Below, piece after piece: positions 17,385 to 26,944 of a DNA stretch of 33,777 bases. The DNA is taken from contig CAMAUC010000032.1 of the NCBI GenBank assembly GCA_945861265.1, positions 1 to 33,777 on the forward strand, in the 5' to 3' direction. The translations under genes and the position numbers were made by a program. Every line of letters begins with the position of its first letter. The first letter of the stretch is position 1. Origin of the DNA: Rhizobium sp. Q54. GTDB lineage: Bacteria > Pseudomonadota > Alphaproteobacteria > Rhizobiales > Xanthobacteraceae. The notes below the pieces were generated by a model, which searched no databases, had not been told where the DNA came from, and was given only the letters and a program-made list of their open reading frames with translations.

Positions 17385-18092
17385 TTATTCGCCGCGCCTC
17401 GCGGCGGCATCGAGCAGCTTGCGGCATTCCGCCAATTCGTGCAGCGCGGCGTACAGTTTATTGCCCTGCTCGCGCGACAAAGCTCCGCCCAACGATCGCG
17501 GCGCTACTGGAACCAGCGGCTGCATCGGCGGCGGGGCGACGACAGGCCGCGCCGCGCGCGGCGCATCGACGTCGAAATTCGCGCGATCGGCGGGATCGAT
17601 GCGCGGCACCGGCGCGCCTTGCATCGGCGGCTCGCGACGATCGCCCGGCGTTTCGCCACGGTCGCCAAAGTCACGGCCGATCAGCGAGGTCAGGCGTTCG
17701 CGCAAGCCGTGCGGCTCGTCGATGGATTCGATGTCGGAATCGGCGGTCGAGGCGTTCGCGGGCGTATCGTCGGCAATGTCGTCATCGTCGGCAGCCACAT
17801 GCGGCGGCTGCGGCGCGCCTTCTTGCCAGACCGACTGCACGAAGCCGATGCTCTGCTCGCGCAAAATTCGCTGCACGCCGCGAATGGTGTAGCCCTCGCC
17901 ATACAGCAGATGCTTGATGCCGCGCAGCAGGTCGATATCGTCAGGACGATAATAGCGGCGGCCGCCGCCGCGCTTCATCGGCTTGATTTCGCGGAAGCGG
18001 CTTTCCCAAAAGCGCAGCACGTGTTGCGGCAGATCGAGTTCGTCTGCCACTTCACTGATGGTGCGAAATGCGTCCGGCGCCTTGTTATCCAA
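17385..18092 (-). CDS. MerR family transcriptional regulator
   Basis: A 235-residue protein with an N-terminal MerR helix-turn-helix and wing (about residues 10-80): [25 protein letters not shown], split as helix and turn, then [22 protein letters not shown] and [12 protein letters not shown]. The rest is an acidic, Pro-rich low-complexity region (about 95-200) ending in a short helix [22 protein letters not shown], with no ligand-binding or metal-site cysteines recognised. The gene lies directly after ihfA, as in many alphaproteobacteria, so it is a conserved neighbour of unknown target. Because the effector domain is absent, it may be a constitutive DNA-binding or architectural factor; that is inference. 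Confidence 0.88.
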   Translation of the reverse strand: MDNKAPDAFRTISEVADELDLPQHVLRFWESRFREIKPMKRGGGRRYYRPDDIDLLRGIKHLLYGEGYTIRGVQRILREQSIGFVQSVWQEGAPQPPHVAADDDDIADDTPANASTADSDIESIDEPHGLRERLTSLIGRDFGDRGETPGDRREPPMQGAPVPRIDPADRANFDVDAPRAARPVVAPPPMQPLVPVAPRSLGGALSREQGNKLYAALHELAECRKLLDAAARRGE

Positions 18093-18163
18093 AGCGGCGT
18101 CACTCCTTGTTCAATTCAGATACGCCTTGACTGAAAAAATGCCGCGACGCCGGTCACCGGCGG

Positions 18164-18484
18164 TTACGCGTGCTCGGCTTCGTCGGCGACGTCGTGACCG
18201 TTGATGCGCTGCTTGAGGATCGCCGACGGCTTGAACACCATCACCCGGCGCGGCGAAATCGGCACTTCCTTGCCGGTCTTGGGATTTCGCCCAATCCGCT
18301 GGCCCTTTTTACGCACGACAAAGGAGCCGAAGGAGGACAGTTTTACCGTCTCCCCACGTTCCAGACAGTCGGTGATCTCTTTGAGCACCAACTCGACAAG
18401 TGACGCGGACTCCGTGCGCGACAAGCCTACCTTCTGGTAGACCGCCTCACACAAATCCGCTCTCGTTACTGTTTTACCGGTCAT
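18164..18484 (-). CDS. ihfA: Integration host factor subunit alpha
   Basis: A 106-residue HU/IHF-family DNA-bending protein. It has the expected [20 protein letters not shown] start, the [27 protein letters not shown] core and the beta-arm tip [17 protein letters not shown] with the intercalating proline. IHF-alpha pairs with IHF-beta to bend DNA about 160 degrees at specific sites in promoters, recombination sites and replication origins. The start is set at ATG 18484 ([11 protein letters not shown]), which matches the family; the open frame continues to 18556 but with residues not found in the family. Its place between fabH and the MerR gene is usual for this bacterial group. Confidence 0.95.
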   Translation of the reverse strand: MTGKTVTRADLCEAVYQKVGLSRTESASLVELVLKEITDCLERGETVKLSSFGSFVVRKKGQRIGRNPKTGKEVPISPRRVMVFKPSAILKQRINGHDVADEAEHA

Positions 18485-18600
18485 CGCCCAGCCCAACCCC
18501 CGGCGAATATATCTCGCTGAATTATCGACGATATTAGCTTCAGCCCAACCGGTCAACGGTCGTTTTAAGACTTATGACCGGTCAGGACCGGACAAAATCC

Positions 18601-19578
18601 TCACCAGCGCAGCATCGCCGAGCCCCAGGTGAACCCGCCACCCATGGCTTCCATCAAGATCAAACTGCCGCGTTTGATGCGTCGATCGGCGACCGCGTCG
18701 GCCAGGGCCAGCGGAATCGAGGCCGCCGAGGTATTGCCGTGACGATCGACGGTAATGACGACCTTTTCGGGAGATATGCCGAGTTTATGGGCCGAGCCGT
18801 CGATAATCCGCTTGTTCGCCTGGTGCGGCACGAACCAGTCGATGTCGGCCGCCGTGGTCCCGGTCGCCTCGAAGGCGTCCTCGATCACGTCCGTGATCAT
18901 GGCGACCGCGTGCTTGAAGACTTCTTTGCCTTCCATGCGCAGATGCCCGACGGTCTGGGTCGAGGACGGTCCGCCGTCGACATAGAGCTTGGACTTGTGC
19001 TTGCCGTCCGAGCGCAGATGCGTCGTCAGAACGCCGCGGTCGCTGGTCTCACCCGGCTGCTCCTGCGCCTCCAGCACGATAGCGCCGGCGCCGTCGCCGA
19101 ACAGCACGCAGGTGGTGCGGTCGTTCCAGTCGAGAATGCGTGAGAATGTTTCCGCGCCGATAACCAGCGCCCGCTTGTGCTTGCCGCAGCGCAACATGCT
19201 GTCGGCAATCGACAGCGCATAAACGAAGCCCGAGCACACCGCCTGCAAATCGAAAGCGGCGCCTTGCGTAATGCCGAGCGCGTGCTGAACGGTGACGGCG
19301 GTGGCGGGAAAAGTCTGGTCCGGAGTCGAGGTACCGAGCACGATCAGGTCGATCGTGTCGGCCTCGATATGGGCATTGGCGAGCGCGGCGCGCGCCGCAT
19401 GAATGGCAAGGTCGGAGGTCATCTCACCGGGCGCTGCGATATGGCGCTCGCGAATGCCGGTGCGCTGCACGATCCACTCGTCGGTAGTTTCCACCGAGCG
19501 GGCCAATTCGTCATTGGAGAGAATTCGCGCGGGAAGATAACTGCCGCACCCTAAGACAACCGAACGCAATACGCTCAC
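18601..19578 (-). CDS. fabH: Beta-ketoacyl-ACP synthase III
   Basis: A 325-residue thiolase-fold enzyme that condenses acetyl-CoA with malonyl-ACP to start fatty-acid synthesis. The catalytic triad is present: Cys115 in [11 protein letters not shown], His252 in [11 protein letters not shown] and Asn282 in [12 protein letters not shown]. The N-terminal [10 protein letters not shown] and the [10 protein letters not shown] strand are typical of FabH. The start is GTG at 19578, which overlaps the stop of plsX by the sequence GTGA, so the two are translated together. The pairing with plsX couples membrane phospholipid precursor formation to chain initiation. Confidence 0.96.
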   Translation of the reverse strand: MSVLRSVVLGCGSYLPARILSNDELARSVETTDEWIVQRTGIRERHIAAPGEMTSDLAIHAARAALANAHIEADTIDLIVLGTSTPDQTFPATAVTVQHALGITQGAAFDLQAVCSGFVYALSIADSMLRCGKHKRALVIGAETFSRILDWNDRTTCVLFGDGAGAIVLEAQEQPGETSDRGVLTTHLRSDGKHKSKLYVDGGPSSTQTVGHLRMEGKEVFKHAVAMITDVIEDAFEATGTTAADIDWFVPHQANKRIIDGSAHKLGISPEKVVITVDRHGNTSAASIPLALADAVADRRIKRGSLILMEAMGGGFTWGSAMLRW

Positions 19579-20651
19579 GAGGCCGCTCCGCTTGCCACTG
19601 TTTCGCCGGTCAATTGCGCGGCCGCGCGGGCTTGCAAATCGCGCACCAAAGATTGGCCAATCTTGCCGAGCAGTTCGTAACGGATCATGTCGTATCCCAT
19701 ATCGATGGCGGCGGCGAAGCCTTCGGCATCGGCGCCGCCATGGCTCTTTATCACAACGCCGTTGAGGCCAAGAAAGACGCCGCCATTGGATTTTCGCGGG
19801 TCCATTTTTTCGCGCAGAGTCTGGAACGCCTGACGCGACAGCAGATAGCCGAGCCGCGCCATCCAGGTGCGGTTCATCGCCGCGCGCAGATATTGCGCGA
19901 ACTGGCGCGCGGTGCCTTCTGCGGTTTTCAATGCGATATTGCCGGCAAAGCCTTCGGTGACGACGACGTCGACCGTGCCCTTGCCGATATCGTCACCTTC
20001 GACAAAGCCCTGGTAATCGAATTCGCGGAAATCACCCTCGCGCAGGAGCCGGCCGGCCTCACGCACCTGTTCGAGGCCTTTGACTTCCTCGACGCCGATA
20101 TTCAGCAGGCCGACGGTCGGCCGCTCGATATCGAACATGATGCGCGCCATCGCGCCGCCCATGATCGCCAGCTTGACCAGATGAAACTCATCGGCGCCGA
20201 TCGAAGCGCCGACATCGAGCACGACCGACTCGCCCTTGAGCGTCGGCCACAGGCCGGCGATGGCAGGGCGGTCGATGCCCTCGATCATCTTGAGATTGAA
20301 CCGCGCCATCGCCATCAGGGCGCCGGTATTGCCGGCCGAGACCGCGACATCGGCCGCGCCTTTCTTGACCGCGTCGATCGCCAGCCACATCGACGATTTG
20401 CCACGGCCATAGCGCAAGGCCTGGCTCGGCTTGTCGTCCATGCGGATCGACACGTCGGTATGGGTGAATGTCGCGCGCGCTTTCAGGCGCGGCAGTTTGT
20501 CGAGCAGCGGCTCGACCGCGGCGCGATCGCCGAACAGAAGAAACTCGGTGTCGGGGTGGCGGATCAGCGCCAGCTCGGCGCCGGGCAGAACCACCGACGG
20601 GCCATGGTCGCCGCCCATCGCGTCTATTGCAATGCGAACATTATCTGGCAT
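19575..20651 (-). CDS. plsX: Phosphate acyltransferase PlsX
   Basis: A 358-residue enzyme making acyl-phosphate from acyl-ACP, the donor used by PlsY in phospholipid synthesis. The sequence starts with [19 protein letters not shown], the PlsX signature, and contains [34 protein letters not shown], and [18 protein letters not shown]. The length is normal for the family. It is a peripheral membrane protein in known cases. The gene is preceded by the YceD/DUF177 gene with 153 bases between, and followed by fabH with overlapping codons. Confidence 0.96.
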   Translation of the reverse strand: MPDNVRIAIDAMGGDHGPSVVLPGAELALIRHPDTEFLLFGDRAAVEPLLDKLPRLKARATFTHTDVSIRMDDKPSQALRYGRGKSSMWLAIDAVKKGAADVAVSAGNTGALMAMARFNLKMIEGIDRPAIAGLWPTLKGESVVLDVGASIGADEFHLVKLAIMGGAMARIMFDIERPTVGLLNIGVEEVKGLEQVREAGRLLREGDFREFDYQGFVEGDDIGKGTVDVVVTEGFAGNIALKTAEGTARQFAQYLRAAMNRTWMARLGYLLSRQAFQTLREKMDPRKSNGGVFLGLNGVVIKSHGGADAEGFAAAIDMGYDMIRYELLGKIGQSLVRDLQARAAAQLTGETVASGAAS

Positions 20652-20804
20652 GGCGCGAATGTACTCTGGTCGATTCCGTCTGGCGCGGCGATGGCGTGAG
20701 CGCCGGCAACACGGTTACCTGGATTCGACGCATGGGGGCGAACATACCCGCTCAGCCGCCCCTGACAAGCCGGTTACCAAGCGTAACTGCGGTAAGGTCA
20801 CGGT

Positions 20805-21407
20805 TCACGATTGACCGTCACCCGGCGGCTTCTTGAGGGCTTGCAGCGCCGCGAAGGGGTGCGGGATTTCGGTATCAACGTCCGGGGGCGCAAACGCCAC
20901 GCCTTCCTTACGCGGATAAGGTTCGATCCCAAGTATCAGAAATTCGGTGGCAATGGCGCCGAGGTCGATGGTTCCGTCGATCAATGGTTCGGGCGGTTCA
21001 TCCTCGGTTTTGCGGCGGCGTTCCTCGCCGGCGGCGCTACCCTCCGCTGCTGCCGGGACAAACAGCACGTCGATCGGCTCGTCGATGGCGGTCTCAATCG
21101 GCTCCAGGCTGACCACGCAGTTCTGACCCACATTCGCTGTCACCCGGCCGGTGACATGCACCAGATCGCCGTGCCGGCTCAGTTCAAAACGCGCCTTGAG
21201 GTCCGACACTGCCCGCACCGCGGCGAGCGCCGCCACGGCGGCGCAAATATCGGCGCTGGCGTCGATGTCACGGCGCAAGCCGGTTTCCGCGATGAGGTCG
21301 GCCTTCAGCGGCACGCTCCAGGGCGGCGGCGCGATGGCCGCGGCGGACGCTGCACGGCTGTGCGTCCGGCCGGGCTTCTTGCTCATTGTCGTCGGGTTTT
21401 TCGGCAA
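20805..21407 (-). CDS. YceD/DUF177 family protein
   Basis: A 200-residue member of the DUF177 (YceD) family. The central region has LSRHGDLVHVTGRVTANVGQ with the single conserved cysteine in QNCVVSLEPIET, then an acidic stretch and IDGTIDLGAIATEFLILGIEPYPR, which is the family's best-conserved block. In many bacteria this gene lies next to rpmF and acts in 23S rRNA metabolism and ribosome assembly; in alphaproteobacteria it commonly precedes plsX, as here. The start is ATG 21407 or the second ATG at 21386; the first 30 residues are poorly conserved and do not decide it. Confidence 0.85.
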   Translation of the reverse strand: MPKNPTTMSKKPGRTHSRAASAAAIAPPPWSVPLKADLIAETGLRRDIDASADICAAVAALAAVRAVSDLKARFELSRHGDLVHVTGRVTANVGQNCVVSLEPIETAIDEPIDVLFVPAAAEGSAAGEERRRKTEDEPPEPLIDGTIDLGAIATEFLILGIEPYPRKEGVAFAPPDVDTEIPHPFAALQALKKPPGDGQS

Positions 21408-21428
21408 CTTAACGCTCTGTCTTGACGG

Positions 21429-21995
21429 CTAAACACGGGCCACGGGGATCGCGGCCGGGTCGGGGAAACGCAAGGCGCCGCCGGTCAGGCTGGCCGTGTC
21501 CTGCGCTTTCAACTCCCGTACCGCTTCCAGCATATAGGCCGCAAGCCTTGGCGCCGCGCCATGCGCCGACGGCGCCCCGCCGTAGATATTGCGCGACAGC
21601 GCCTCGATCAGAGCCCGGCTGCCGTCGGCCGGCTCCAGCGCCGCCGGGATCGCCTTCAGATAGGCCTTCGAGCGGCCATAAAAGGCCTCGCCCATGCGCC
21701 GCATCTCCTTCGGCACCTTCAGGTCGCCGATTCCCATTTCCCGCAGGTTGTGATCCATATCCTCGCAGAACCTGTCGAAAATCCCCTGCCCAAGGCTTTG
21801 CGAGGCCGGATCCTGGGCCAGCCGGTCCAACACCAGCGCCATATGCAGCACGATCAGGTCGAAACGGCCGTTAACCGTGTCGGCGACCGCATAGTCGCGA
21901 TAAAACACCGGCAATCGCGCCTGCGCCACGATCATGCCATACAGGGTCGAAATGGTGTTGGCGCGCGGGTGACCGCGGAAAAGAGAAAATATCAT
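21429..21995 (-). CDS. Ubiquinol-cytochrome c chaperone family protein (UQCC1/CBP3-like)
   Basis: A 188-residue protein matching the ubiquinol_cyt_C_chap family, which includes yeast Cbp3 and mammalian UQCC1 that help translation and assembly of cytochrome b in the bc1 complex. Typical blocks are LYGMIVAQARLPVFYRDYAV, the FDLIVLHMALVLDRL segment and FDRFCEDMDHNLREMGIGDL, then VPKEMRRMGEAFYGRSKAY. Bacterial members are confined mainly to alphaproteobacteria, which fits the organism. The start is ATG 21995; the open frame continues to 22160 but overlaps the bamE upstream region with unlikely residues. It is divergent from bamE with 139 bases between starts. Confidence 0.9.
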   Translation of the reverse strand: MIFSLFRGHPRANTISTLYGMIVAQARLPVFYRDYAVADTVNGRFDLIVLHMALVLDRLAQDPASQSLGQGIFDRFCEDMDHNLREMGIGDLKVPKEMRRMGEAFYGRSKAYLKAIPAALEPADGSRALIEALSRNIYGGAPSAHGAAPRLAAYMLEAVRELKAQDTASLTGGALRFPDPAAIPVARV

Positions 21996-22134
21996 AAGCT
22001 TGTTGCGCCGGTTGTTGCTTGCCGCCGGTTTAGTCCACACCGGCAAGGATGCAAGGGCCAAATAGCCGGCAACATTGCGATTGGGGACCGATCGAGCTTT
22101 GGCGTTCGGGACCTTAAAGAGGATCAAGGTGGCG

Positions 22135-22590
22135 ATGGTTTCCAAGACAATGATTTGCAAGGCGCCGATGCTGGCTCTCGCCTGCGCGCTCGCCGGCCCG
22201 CTGGCGCTCGCCGGCTGCGGCAGCTTCAGCGAGACGCTGCAGCGCGGCTACGTTCTGCCCGAGGGCGCGCTTGAGCAGATCCCGATCGGCGCGACGCAAG
22301 AGCAGGTGCTGATCGTCCTCGGCACGCCCTCTACCGTCGCGACCGTCGATGGCGAAGCGTTCTATTACATTTCGCAGAAGGCCGAGCGCAGCGCCGCCTT
22401 CGTGCCGCATCAATCGATCGACCAGCGCGTCATCGCGGTTTATTTCGACAAGGAGCGCAAGGTCGTCCGGCTGGCCAATTACGGCATGAAGGACGGCAAG
22501 GTTTTCGACTACCTGACGCAAACCACCGAAACCGGCGGCGCCAACCTCAATTATATTCGCGCCATCTTCGGCAATTTCAAGATGTTCTAG
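22135..22590 (+). CDS. bamE: Outer membrane protein assembly factor BamE (SmpA/OmlA lipoprotein)
   Basis: A 151-residue lipoprotein with a type II signal peptide: hydrophobic ACALAGPLALAGC, lipobox LAGC with Cys28 as the lipidated residue. The SmpA/OmlA domain follows: LEQIPIGATQEQVLIVLGTPS, a strand FYYISQKAE and VIAVYFDKERKVVRL. BamE stabilises the BAM complex that inserts beta-barrel proteins in the outer membrane. ATG 22135 is favoured; AAGGTGG is just upstream but close, so ATG 22150 is possible. It is transcribed divergently from the cytochrome bc1 chaperone gene and ends before a strong bidirectional terminator. Confidence 0.93.
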   Translation: MVSKTMICKAPMLALACALAGPLALAGCGSFSETLQRGYVLPEGALEQIPIGATQEQVLIVLGTPSTVATVDGEAFYYISQKAERSAAFVPHQSIDQRVIAVYFDKERKVVRLANYGMKDGKVFDYLTQTTETGGANLNYIRAIFGNFKMF

Positions 22591-22613
22591 AGGTAGCGAC
22601 ATCGCCGCATAAA

Positions 22614-22640
22614 AAAGGGCCCGCGACATGCGGGCCCTTT
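22614..22640. terminator. Bidirectional rho-independent terminator between bamE and hppA
   Basis: An eleven-base perfect stem (AAAGGGCCCGC with GCGGGCCCTTT) around the loop GACAT. A run of A lies on the left and TTTGTCGTTT on the right, giving a U tract for transcripts from both strands. It lies 23 bases after the bamE stop and 24 bases beyond the hppA stop, so it serves both convergent genes. Confidence 0.9.
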
Positions 22641-22664
22641 GTCGTTTGGGTGTTGAGCGCGAAT

Positions 22665-24791
22665 TTAGTGCGCGAGAACTGCGAGGAGCAAGAGCGCCAC
22701 GATATTGGTGATCTTGATCATCGGGTTGACGGCGGGGCCCGCCGTATCCTTGTAGGGATCGCCGACGGTATCGCCGGTCACGGCTGCCTTATGCGCATCC
22801 GAACCCTTGCCGCCGAAGTGGCCGTCCTCGATGTACTTCTTGGCGTTATCCCAGGCGCCGCCGCCCGAGGTCATCGAGATCGCAACGAACAGGCCGTTGA
22901 CGATCACGCCGAGCAGCATCGCGCCGAGCGCCGAGAAGCCGGCCGACTTGCCGGCCGCCCCGCCACCCGCGATGAAGTAGATCGCGAAGTACCAGACGAT
23001 CGGCGACAGCACCGGCAACAGCGACGGGATGATCATTTCCTTGATCGCCGCCTTGGTCAGAAGGTCGACGGCCCGGGCGTAGTCGGGCTTCGTTGTGCCC
23101 TTCATGATGCCGGGGTTTTCGCGGAACTGACGACGCACTTCCTCGACGATCGCACTCGCCGCGCGGCCGACCGCGGTCATGCCCATCGCCGCGAACAGAT
23201 ACGGCAACAGACCGCCGAACAGGAGGCCGACGACGACGTAGGGATTGTTCAACGAGAAATCGAGAACAACGCCGACGAAGTACGGATGCGCCTTGGCATC
23301 CTTGGCGAAGTAGATCAGGTCCTGGTTATAAGCGGCAAACAGAACCAGTGCGCCAAGGCCGGCCGAACCGATGGCATAGCCCTTGGTGATCGCCTTGGTG
23401 GTGTTGCCGACCGCGTCGAGCGCGTCGGTCGCCTTGCGCACTTCCTTCGGCAGGCCGGCCATTTCGGCAATGCCGCCGGCATTGTCGGTGACCGGGCCGA
23501 AGGCGTCGAGCGCGACGATCATGCCGGCCAAAGCCAGCATCGTCGTCACCGCGATGGCGATGCCGAACAGACCGGCAAGGCCGTAAGTGACCAGAATGCC
23601 GGCGATGATGACGAGCGCAGGAAGCGCGGTCGACTCCATCGAGATGGCGAGACCCTGGATCACGTTGGTGCCGTGGCCGGTGACCGAAGCCTGGGCGATC
23701 GACTTCACCGGGCGATAGTCGGTGCCGGTGTAGTACTCGGTGATGTAGATGATCAGCCCGGTGACGACCAGACCGGCGATGCCGCAGTAGAACAGCGACA
23801 GACCGGTGAAGCTCTGGCCGGCAATCGCGCCGAAGTGGTTCGGCAGCAACTGGTAGATCACGCCGCCGATACCGATGAGCGAGAGGACGCCGGTGGCGAT
23901 CAAGCCCTTGTACAAGGCGCCCATGATCGACTGCGAGGCGCCCAGCTTGACGAAGAACGTGCCGATGATCGAGGTGATGATGCAGACGCCGCCAATGGCG
24001 AGCGGCAGGGTCATCATTTCGGTCAGGATCGGCGTGCCGGCAAAGAAGATCGCCGCGAGCACCATGGTGGCGACGATGGTCACCGCGTAGGTCTCGAACA
24101 GATCGGCCGCCATGCCGGCGCAGTCGCCGACATTGTCGCCGACGTTGTCGGCGATGGTCGCCGGGTTGCGCGGGTCGTCTTCCGGAATGCCGGCCTCGAC
24201 CTTGCCGACGAGATCGCCGCCGACATCCGCGCCCTTGGTGAAGATGCCGCCGCCGAGACGGGCGAAGATCGAGATCAGCGAGGCGCCGAAGCCGAGCGCG
24301 ACGATGGCGTCGATGACGGTGCGATCATTCGGCGCCATCTTCATGGAGCCGGTGAGCATGCCGAAATAGAGCGTGACACCCAACAGCGCCAGGCCCGCGA
24401 CCAGCATGCCGGTGATGGCGCCGGCCTTGAATGCGATGTCGAGACCGCCGGCCAGCGACTTGGTCGCCGCCTGCGCGGTGCGGACGTTGGCGCGCACCGA
24501 CACGTTCATACCGATGAAGCCCGCCACGCCCGACAGGATCGCGCCGATGGCGAAGCCGCCGGCGACCAGCCAGCCGAGCGTGATGCCGATCAGCACGAAG
24601 ATCACGGCACCGACGATGCCGATGGTTGTATATTGACGCTTCAGATAGGCCTGCGCGCCTTCGCGCACCGCGGCCGCGATCTCCTGCATGCGGGCATTAC
24701 CCGCGTCGGCGGCCATCACCGAACTGGTCGCCCAGATGCCATAGAGAATCGCGAGCACGCCACAGCCGACGATCACCCACAATGTAGTCAT
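22665..24791 (-). CDS. hppA: K+-independent H+-translocating pyrophosphatase
   Basis: A 708-residue integral membrane pump with about sixteen helices that uses pyrophosphate hydrolysis to move protons across the membrane. The catalytic loop [20 protein letters not shown] and [19 protein letters not shown] are intact, as is the second acidic cluster [13 protein letters not shown] and the C-terminal [18 protein letters not shown]. The cation selectivity site reads [10 protein letters not shown], with lysine (about residue 466) where K+-dependent enzymes have alanine, so the enzyme should not need potassium. ATG 24791 (MTTLWVIVG) is chosen; the longer frame to 24932 is non-conserved. A gene-free region of 0.87 kb lies upstream. 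Confidence 0.97.
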   Translation of the reverse strand: MTTLWVIVGCGVLAILYGIWATSSVMAADAGNARMQEIAAAVREGAQAYLKRQYTTIGIVGAVIFVLIGITLGWLVAGGFAIGAILSGVAGFIGMNVSVRANVRTAQAATKSLAGGLDIAFKAGAITGMLVAGLALLGVTLYFGMLTGSMKMAPNDRTVIDAIVALGFGASLISIFARLGGGIFTKGADVGGDLVGKVEAGIPEDDPRNPATIADNVGDNVGDCAGMAADLFETYAVTIVATMVLAAIFFAGTPILTEMMTLPLAIGGVCIITSIIGTFFVKLGASQSIMGALYKGLIATGVLSLIGIGGVIYQLLPNHFGAIAGQSFTGLSLFYCGIAGLVVTGLIIYITEYYTGTDYRPVKSIAQASVTGHGTNVIQGLAISMESTALPALVIIAGILVTYGLAGLFGIAIAVTTMLALAGMIVALDAFGPVTDNAGGIAEMAGLPKEVRKATDALDAVGNTTKAITKGYAIGSAGLGALVLFAAYNQDLIYFAKDAKAHPYFVGVVLDFSLNNPYVVVGLLFGGLLPYLFAAMGMTAVGRAASAIVEEVRRQFRENPGIMKGTTKPDYARAVDLLTKAAIKEMIIPSLLPVLSPIVWYFAIYFIAGGGAAGKSAGFSALGAMLLGVIVNGLFVAISMTSGGGAWDNAKKYIEDGHFGGKGSDAHKAAVTGDTVGDPYKDTAGPAVNPMIKITNIVALLLLAVLAH

Positions 24792-25665
24792 GGTTGCCTC
24801 AACCTCGATTTGAAAAGAGCTGGCGGGGGAAAGCCCCTGCCCGGCGCCCGGAAACGTCGAGGATGGCCGCATAAGGGGCGCTTCACCTCGACCTTGGAAA
24901 GCGCGCGGACCATGCCAAAAAGGTTGCCGCAAAGCAACGCCCGGACAGTCCGGATTTTGGCGGTATTCCCGATAGTTGGGGACGACTTAAGGTGGGGGTG
25001 GCGGAACGCGGACGCGCCTGCCTTCGTGGAAGCTTCGGCCAGGCAAACATCGTCGCCCGCATTCTTTGAGGCCCCGGGCAGGCCGCCTTCCCTTATCCGC
25101 GCCCCCGGATGAAATCCGAGGGGATGGAGCGCCATCGATCTCGGGTTTACCCGAGATCGAGCATTATAAGTACGCAAGTCGGGTAAACCCGACTTGCGTG
25201 GCGCCACATCTCATTTCATTCACGCCCTGGAGCGGCGTGCGCGTCCTCTGGCGAAGGACGCTGCGCCCCATCGCGGTGTCTTTCCGGCGTCCGGGCCGCG
25301 CTTCTGGCGGCTAGCCGACTTAAGGCTGCTTCGCACCATCAGCGAGCTCCTCGCGGCAGGTCTAATTGCCCCGCAGACAAGTTTACGCAGTCTGCGCAAG
25401 CTTGACTGCTTTGCGGGCCCCGTCGCCGCCCGGGAGCCAAGGGTGCGTATTCCCTCAAGCCCGCAGGCACCGCATCCTCTCCCACGTTCATGACGCCTTA
25501 TGACAGCGCCCTCGGCGGATCGGACTAGTGGATTATCGTCCTGTGATTGTGGTCCTGTCAAGCGTCGGCGATTTCCGGTATCCCGGTAAAAAAATCATCC
25601 CTTTACCTCCGGCGATTCACGGTTCGCGGGCACCTATGTGCGGCGCATAACATAGGAACTCACCC
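24792..25665. other. Gene-free block with paired hairpins and a partial repeat copy
   Basis: I see no convincing gene. The left part (24792-25000) is the likely promoter and leader of hppA, though no clear promoter boxes stand out. Then come two strong hairpins (25136-25159, 25172-25199), a hairpin GCGTCC/GGACGC (25241-25246 with 25256-25261), a segment (25280-25313) matching 2340-2374 on the other strand, and a hairpin CGCAGAC/GTCTGCG (25372-25378 with 25390-25396). An open frame on the minus strand (25220-25561) is compositionally repeat-like and has no domain I recognise. Confidence 0.5.
25136..25199. repeat. Two near-perfect hairpins with reverse-complementary tips
   Basis: Hairpin one (25136-25159) is a perfect palindrome apart from a TT centre, with outer arms CGATCTCGGGT/ACCCGAGATCG. 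Hairpin two (25172-25199) has arms ACGCAAGTCGGGT/ACCCGACTTGCGT around AA. The apical twelve bases of one (CGGGTTTACCCG) are the exact reverse complement of those of the other (CGGGTAAACCCG). They are separated by an AT-rich spacer and flanked by GCGCCAT and GGCGCCAC. Confidence 0.7.
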
Positions 25666-25899
25666 ATGCCGATCTATCGGTACGCCTTGCAGAACGATGC
25701 CGGCCCGAACGAGCACCTTGGCTTCATCGACATCCGCAGCGATCAGGAAGCCATCGATTTCGGCCGCGAGGTCGTCATCGATATCCTGCAAGACCCCGAT
25801 CCGGCCCATCACGGCGCCAGCCTGGAAATCACTGAAGACGGCCGCACCGTCGACAGTGTGCCGATGGCGATGGAATTGCGGCGAAAGGCCTATAGCTGA
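25666..25899 (+). CDS. Small DUF6894-like protein
   Basis: A 77-residue soluble protein. Its plan, a starting MPIYRYAL strand, a conserved-looking acidic middle with RSDQEAIDFGREVVIDILQD (helix), then LEITEDGRTVDSVPMAMEL, resembles the DUF6894 family of small alphaproteobacterial proteins, whose members start with MPxYxF and end with a strand carrying an AVxxVPF-like motif. Function of the family is unknown. An AGGAA-like site lies 10 to 14 bases before the ATG. It stands alone between the gene-free block and the convergent zinc transporter gene. Family assignment is by pattern and not firm. Confidence 0.65.
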   Translation: MPIYRYALQNDAGPNEHLGFIDIRSDQEAIDFGREVVIDILQDPDPAHHGASLEITEDGRTVDSVPMAMELRRKAYS

Positions 25900-25942
25900 G
25901 GCAGCAAAGGCCGGGCGATGAACACGCCGGGCTCTTATCTGT

Positions 25943-26890
25943 TCAGACGACATGATCGGGCGCGAGATGGCAGGCGATCGCGCCTGTCTCGATCTGGATG
26001 GTCGCATGGCCGATGCCGAACTTTAAGCGGACCGTCTCGCAGGCATTGGCAATGAATACATCCCCTGGATGGCCGTTCGGCATTACGAGATGAACCGTCA
26101 AGGCGGACTCCACGGTACTCATCGCCCAGATATGGAGATCGTGAATGCTCTCAACTCCGGGCAGTTGACATAAACAGGCACGCACAGACTCAGGATCGAT
26201 GGCTGCCGGCACGGCGTCCAACGACAGTCTGGTCGCCTCTTTGAGCAGCCCCCAAGCCAGCCATACGATGACAGCCGAAATCATCAGGCTGACCAGCGGA
26301 TCGAGCCAATCCCAGCCGGTCAGCACGATCGCCGCCCCGGCCAGAACAACACCTGCGGAGACAGCAGCGTCGCCAACCAGATGCAAGAACGCGGCGCGAA
26401 TGTTGAGATCGTTCTGCCCGGCCGTGAGCAGCCACGCCGCGCCGCCGTTCACGAATATGCCGATCCCCGCCACCACCATGACGACCCAACCCGACACCTC
26501 ACCCGGATCGAACAGCCGCCCCGCCGCTTCCCAGACAATGCCGCCGGTCGCGACCAGCAATGTTGCCCCGTTGGCCAGCGCCGAAAGAATTGAAATCGAA
26601 CGCAGGCCATAGGTAAAACGCCTGGTCGGCAAGGTTGCCGATAACACATGCGCGACCCAGGCAATCAATAGCCCAAGCGCATCGGCAAAATTATGGGCCG
26701 CGTCGGCCAGAAGCGCGACCGAATGCGCCGTGATGCCGTAAAAGATCTGGACGCCGACGAGAGCGAAATTCAAAAGTGTCGCTACGGCAAACGCACCGCC
26801 GAAACTCTTCGGCGCGTGACCATGGCCCAAGCCTATATGGTGGTCATGGTCATGGTCGTGACCAGGAACGTGATCGTGCGGGTGTGACAT
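25943..26890 (-). CDS. Cation diffusion facilitator, zinc type (ZitB/CzcD-like)
   Basis: A 315-residue inner-membrane exporter of zinc or similar divalent metals in exchange for protons. A histidine-rich N-terminus (HDHVPGHDHDHDHHIGLGHG) is followed by six helices. The transport site residues are His66 and Asp70 in LLADAAHNFADALG and His170 and Asp174 in HLVGDAAVSAG, the HD-HD set of zinc-transporting members. The C-terminal cytoplasmic domain has ESIHDLHIWAMSTVESALTVHL, typical of the ferredoxin-like dimerisation domain. ATG 26890 (MSHPHDH) is preferred over 26926. It is close to the MFS transporter gene upstream (54 bases) and may be co-transcribed. Confidence 0.93.
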   Translation of the reverse strand: MSHPHDHVPGHDHDHDHHIGLGHGHAPKSFGGAFAVATLLNFALVGVQIFYGITAHSVALLADAAHNFADALGLLIAWVAHVLSATLPTRRFTYGLRSISILSALANGATLLVATGGIVWEAAGRLFDPGEVSGWVVMVVAGIGIFVNGGAAWLLTAGQNDLNIRAAFLHLVGDAAVSAGVVLAGAAIVLTGWDWLDPLVSLMISAVIVWLAWGLLKEATRLSLDAVPAAIDPESVRACLCQLPGVESIHDLHIWAMSTVESALTVHLVMPNGHPGDVFIANACETVRLKFGIGHATIQIETGAIACHLAPDHVV

Positions 26891-26944
26891 CGGGCCTGCA
26901 TAGGCCAGAGCCGCGGCGTTACACAATTACGAGCGCAGGAAGTT

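Noticed and set aside
22650-25112. 820-codon open frame on the plus strand
   Set aside because: Antisense to hppA; composition dominated by Asp, Arg, His and Gly, as expected from reverse reading of a GC-rich membrane protein gene.
25220-25561. 113-codon open frame on the minus strand with GLEGIRTLGS
   Set aside because: It covers the repeat segment and hairpins, has no recognised domain, and looks like a spurious translation of a repeated element.
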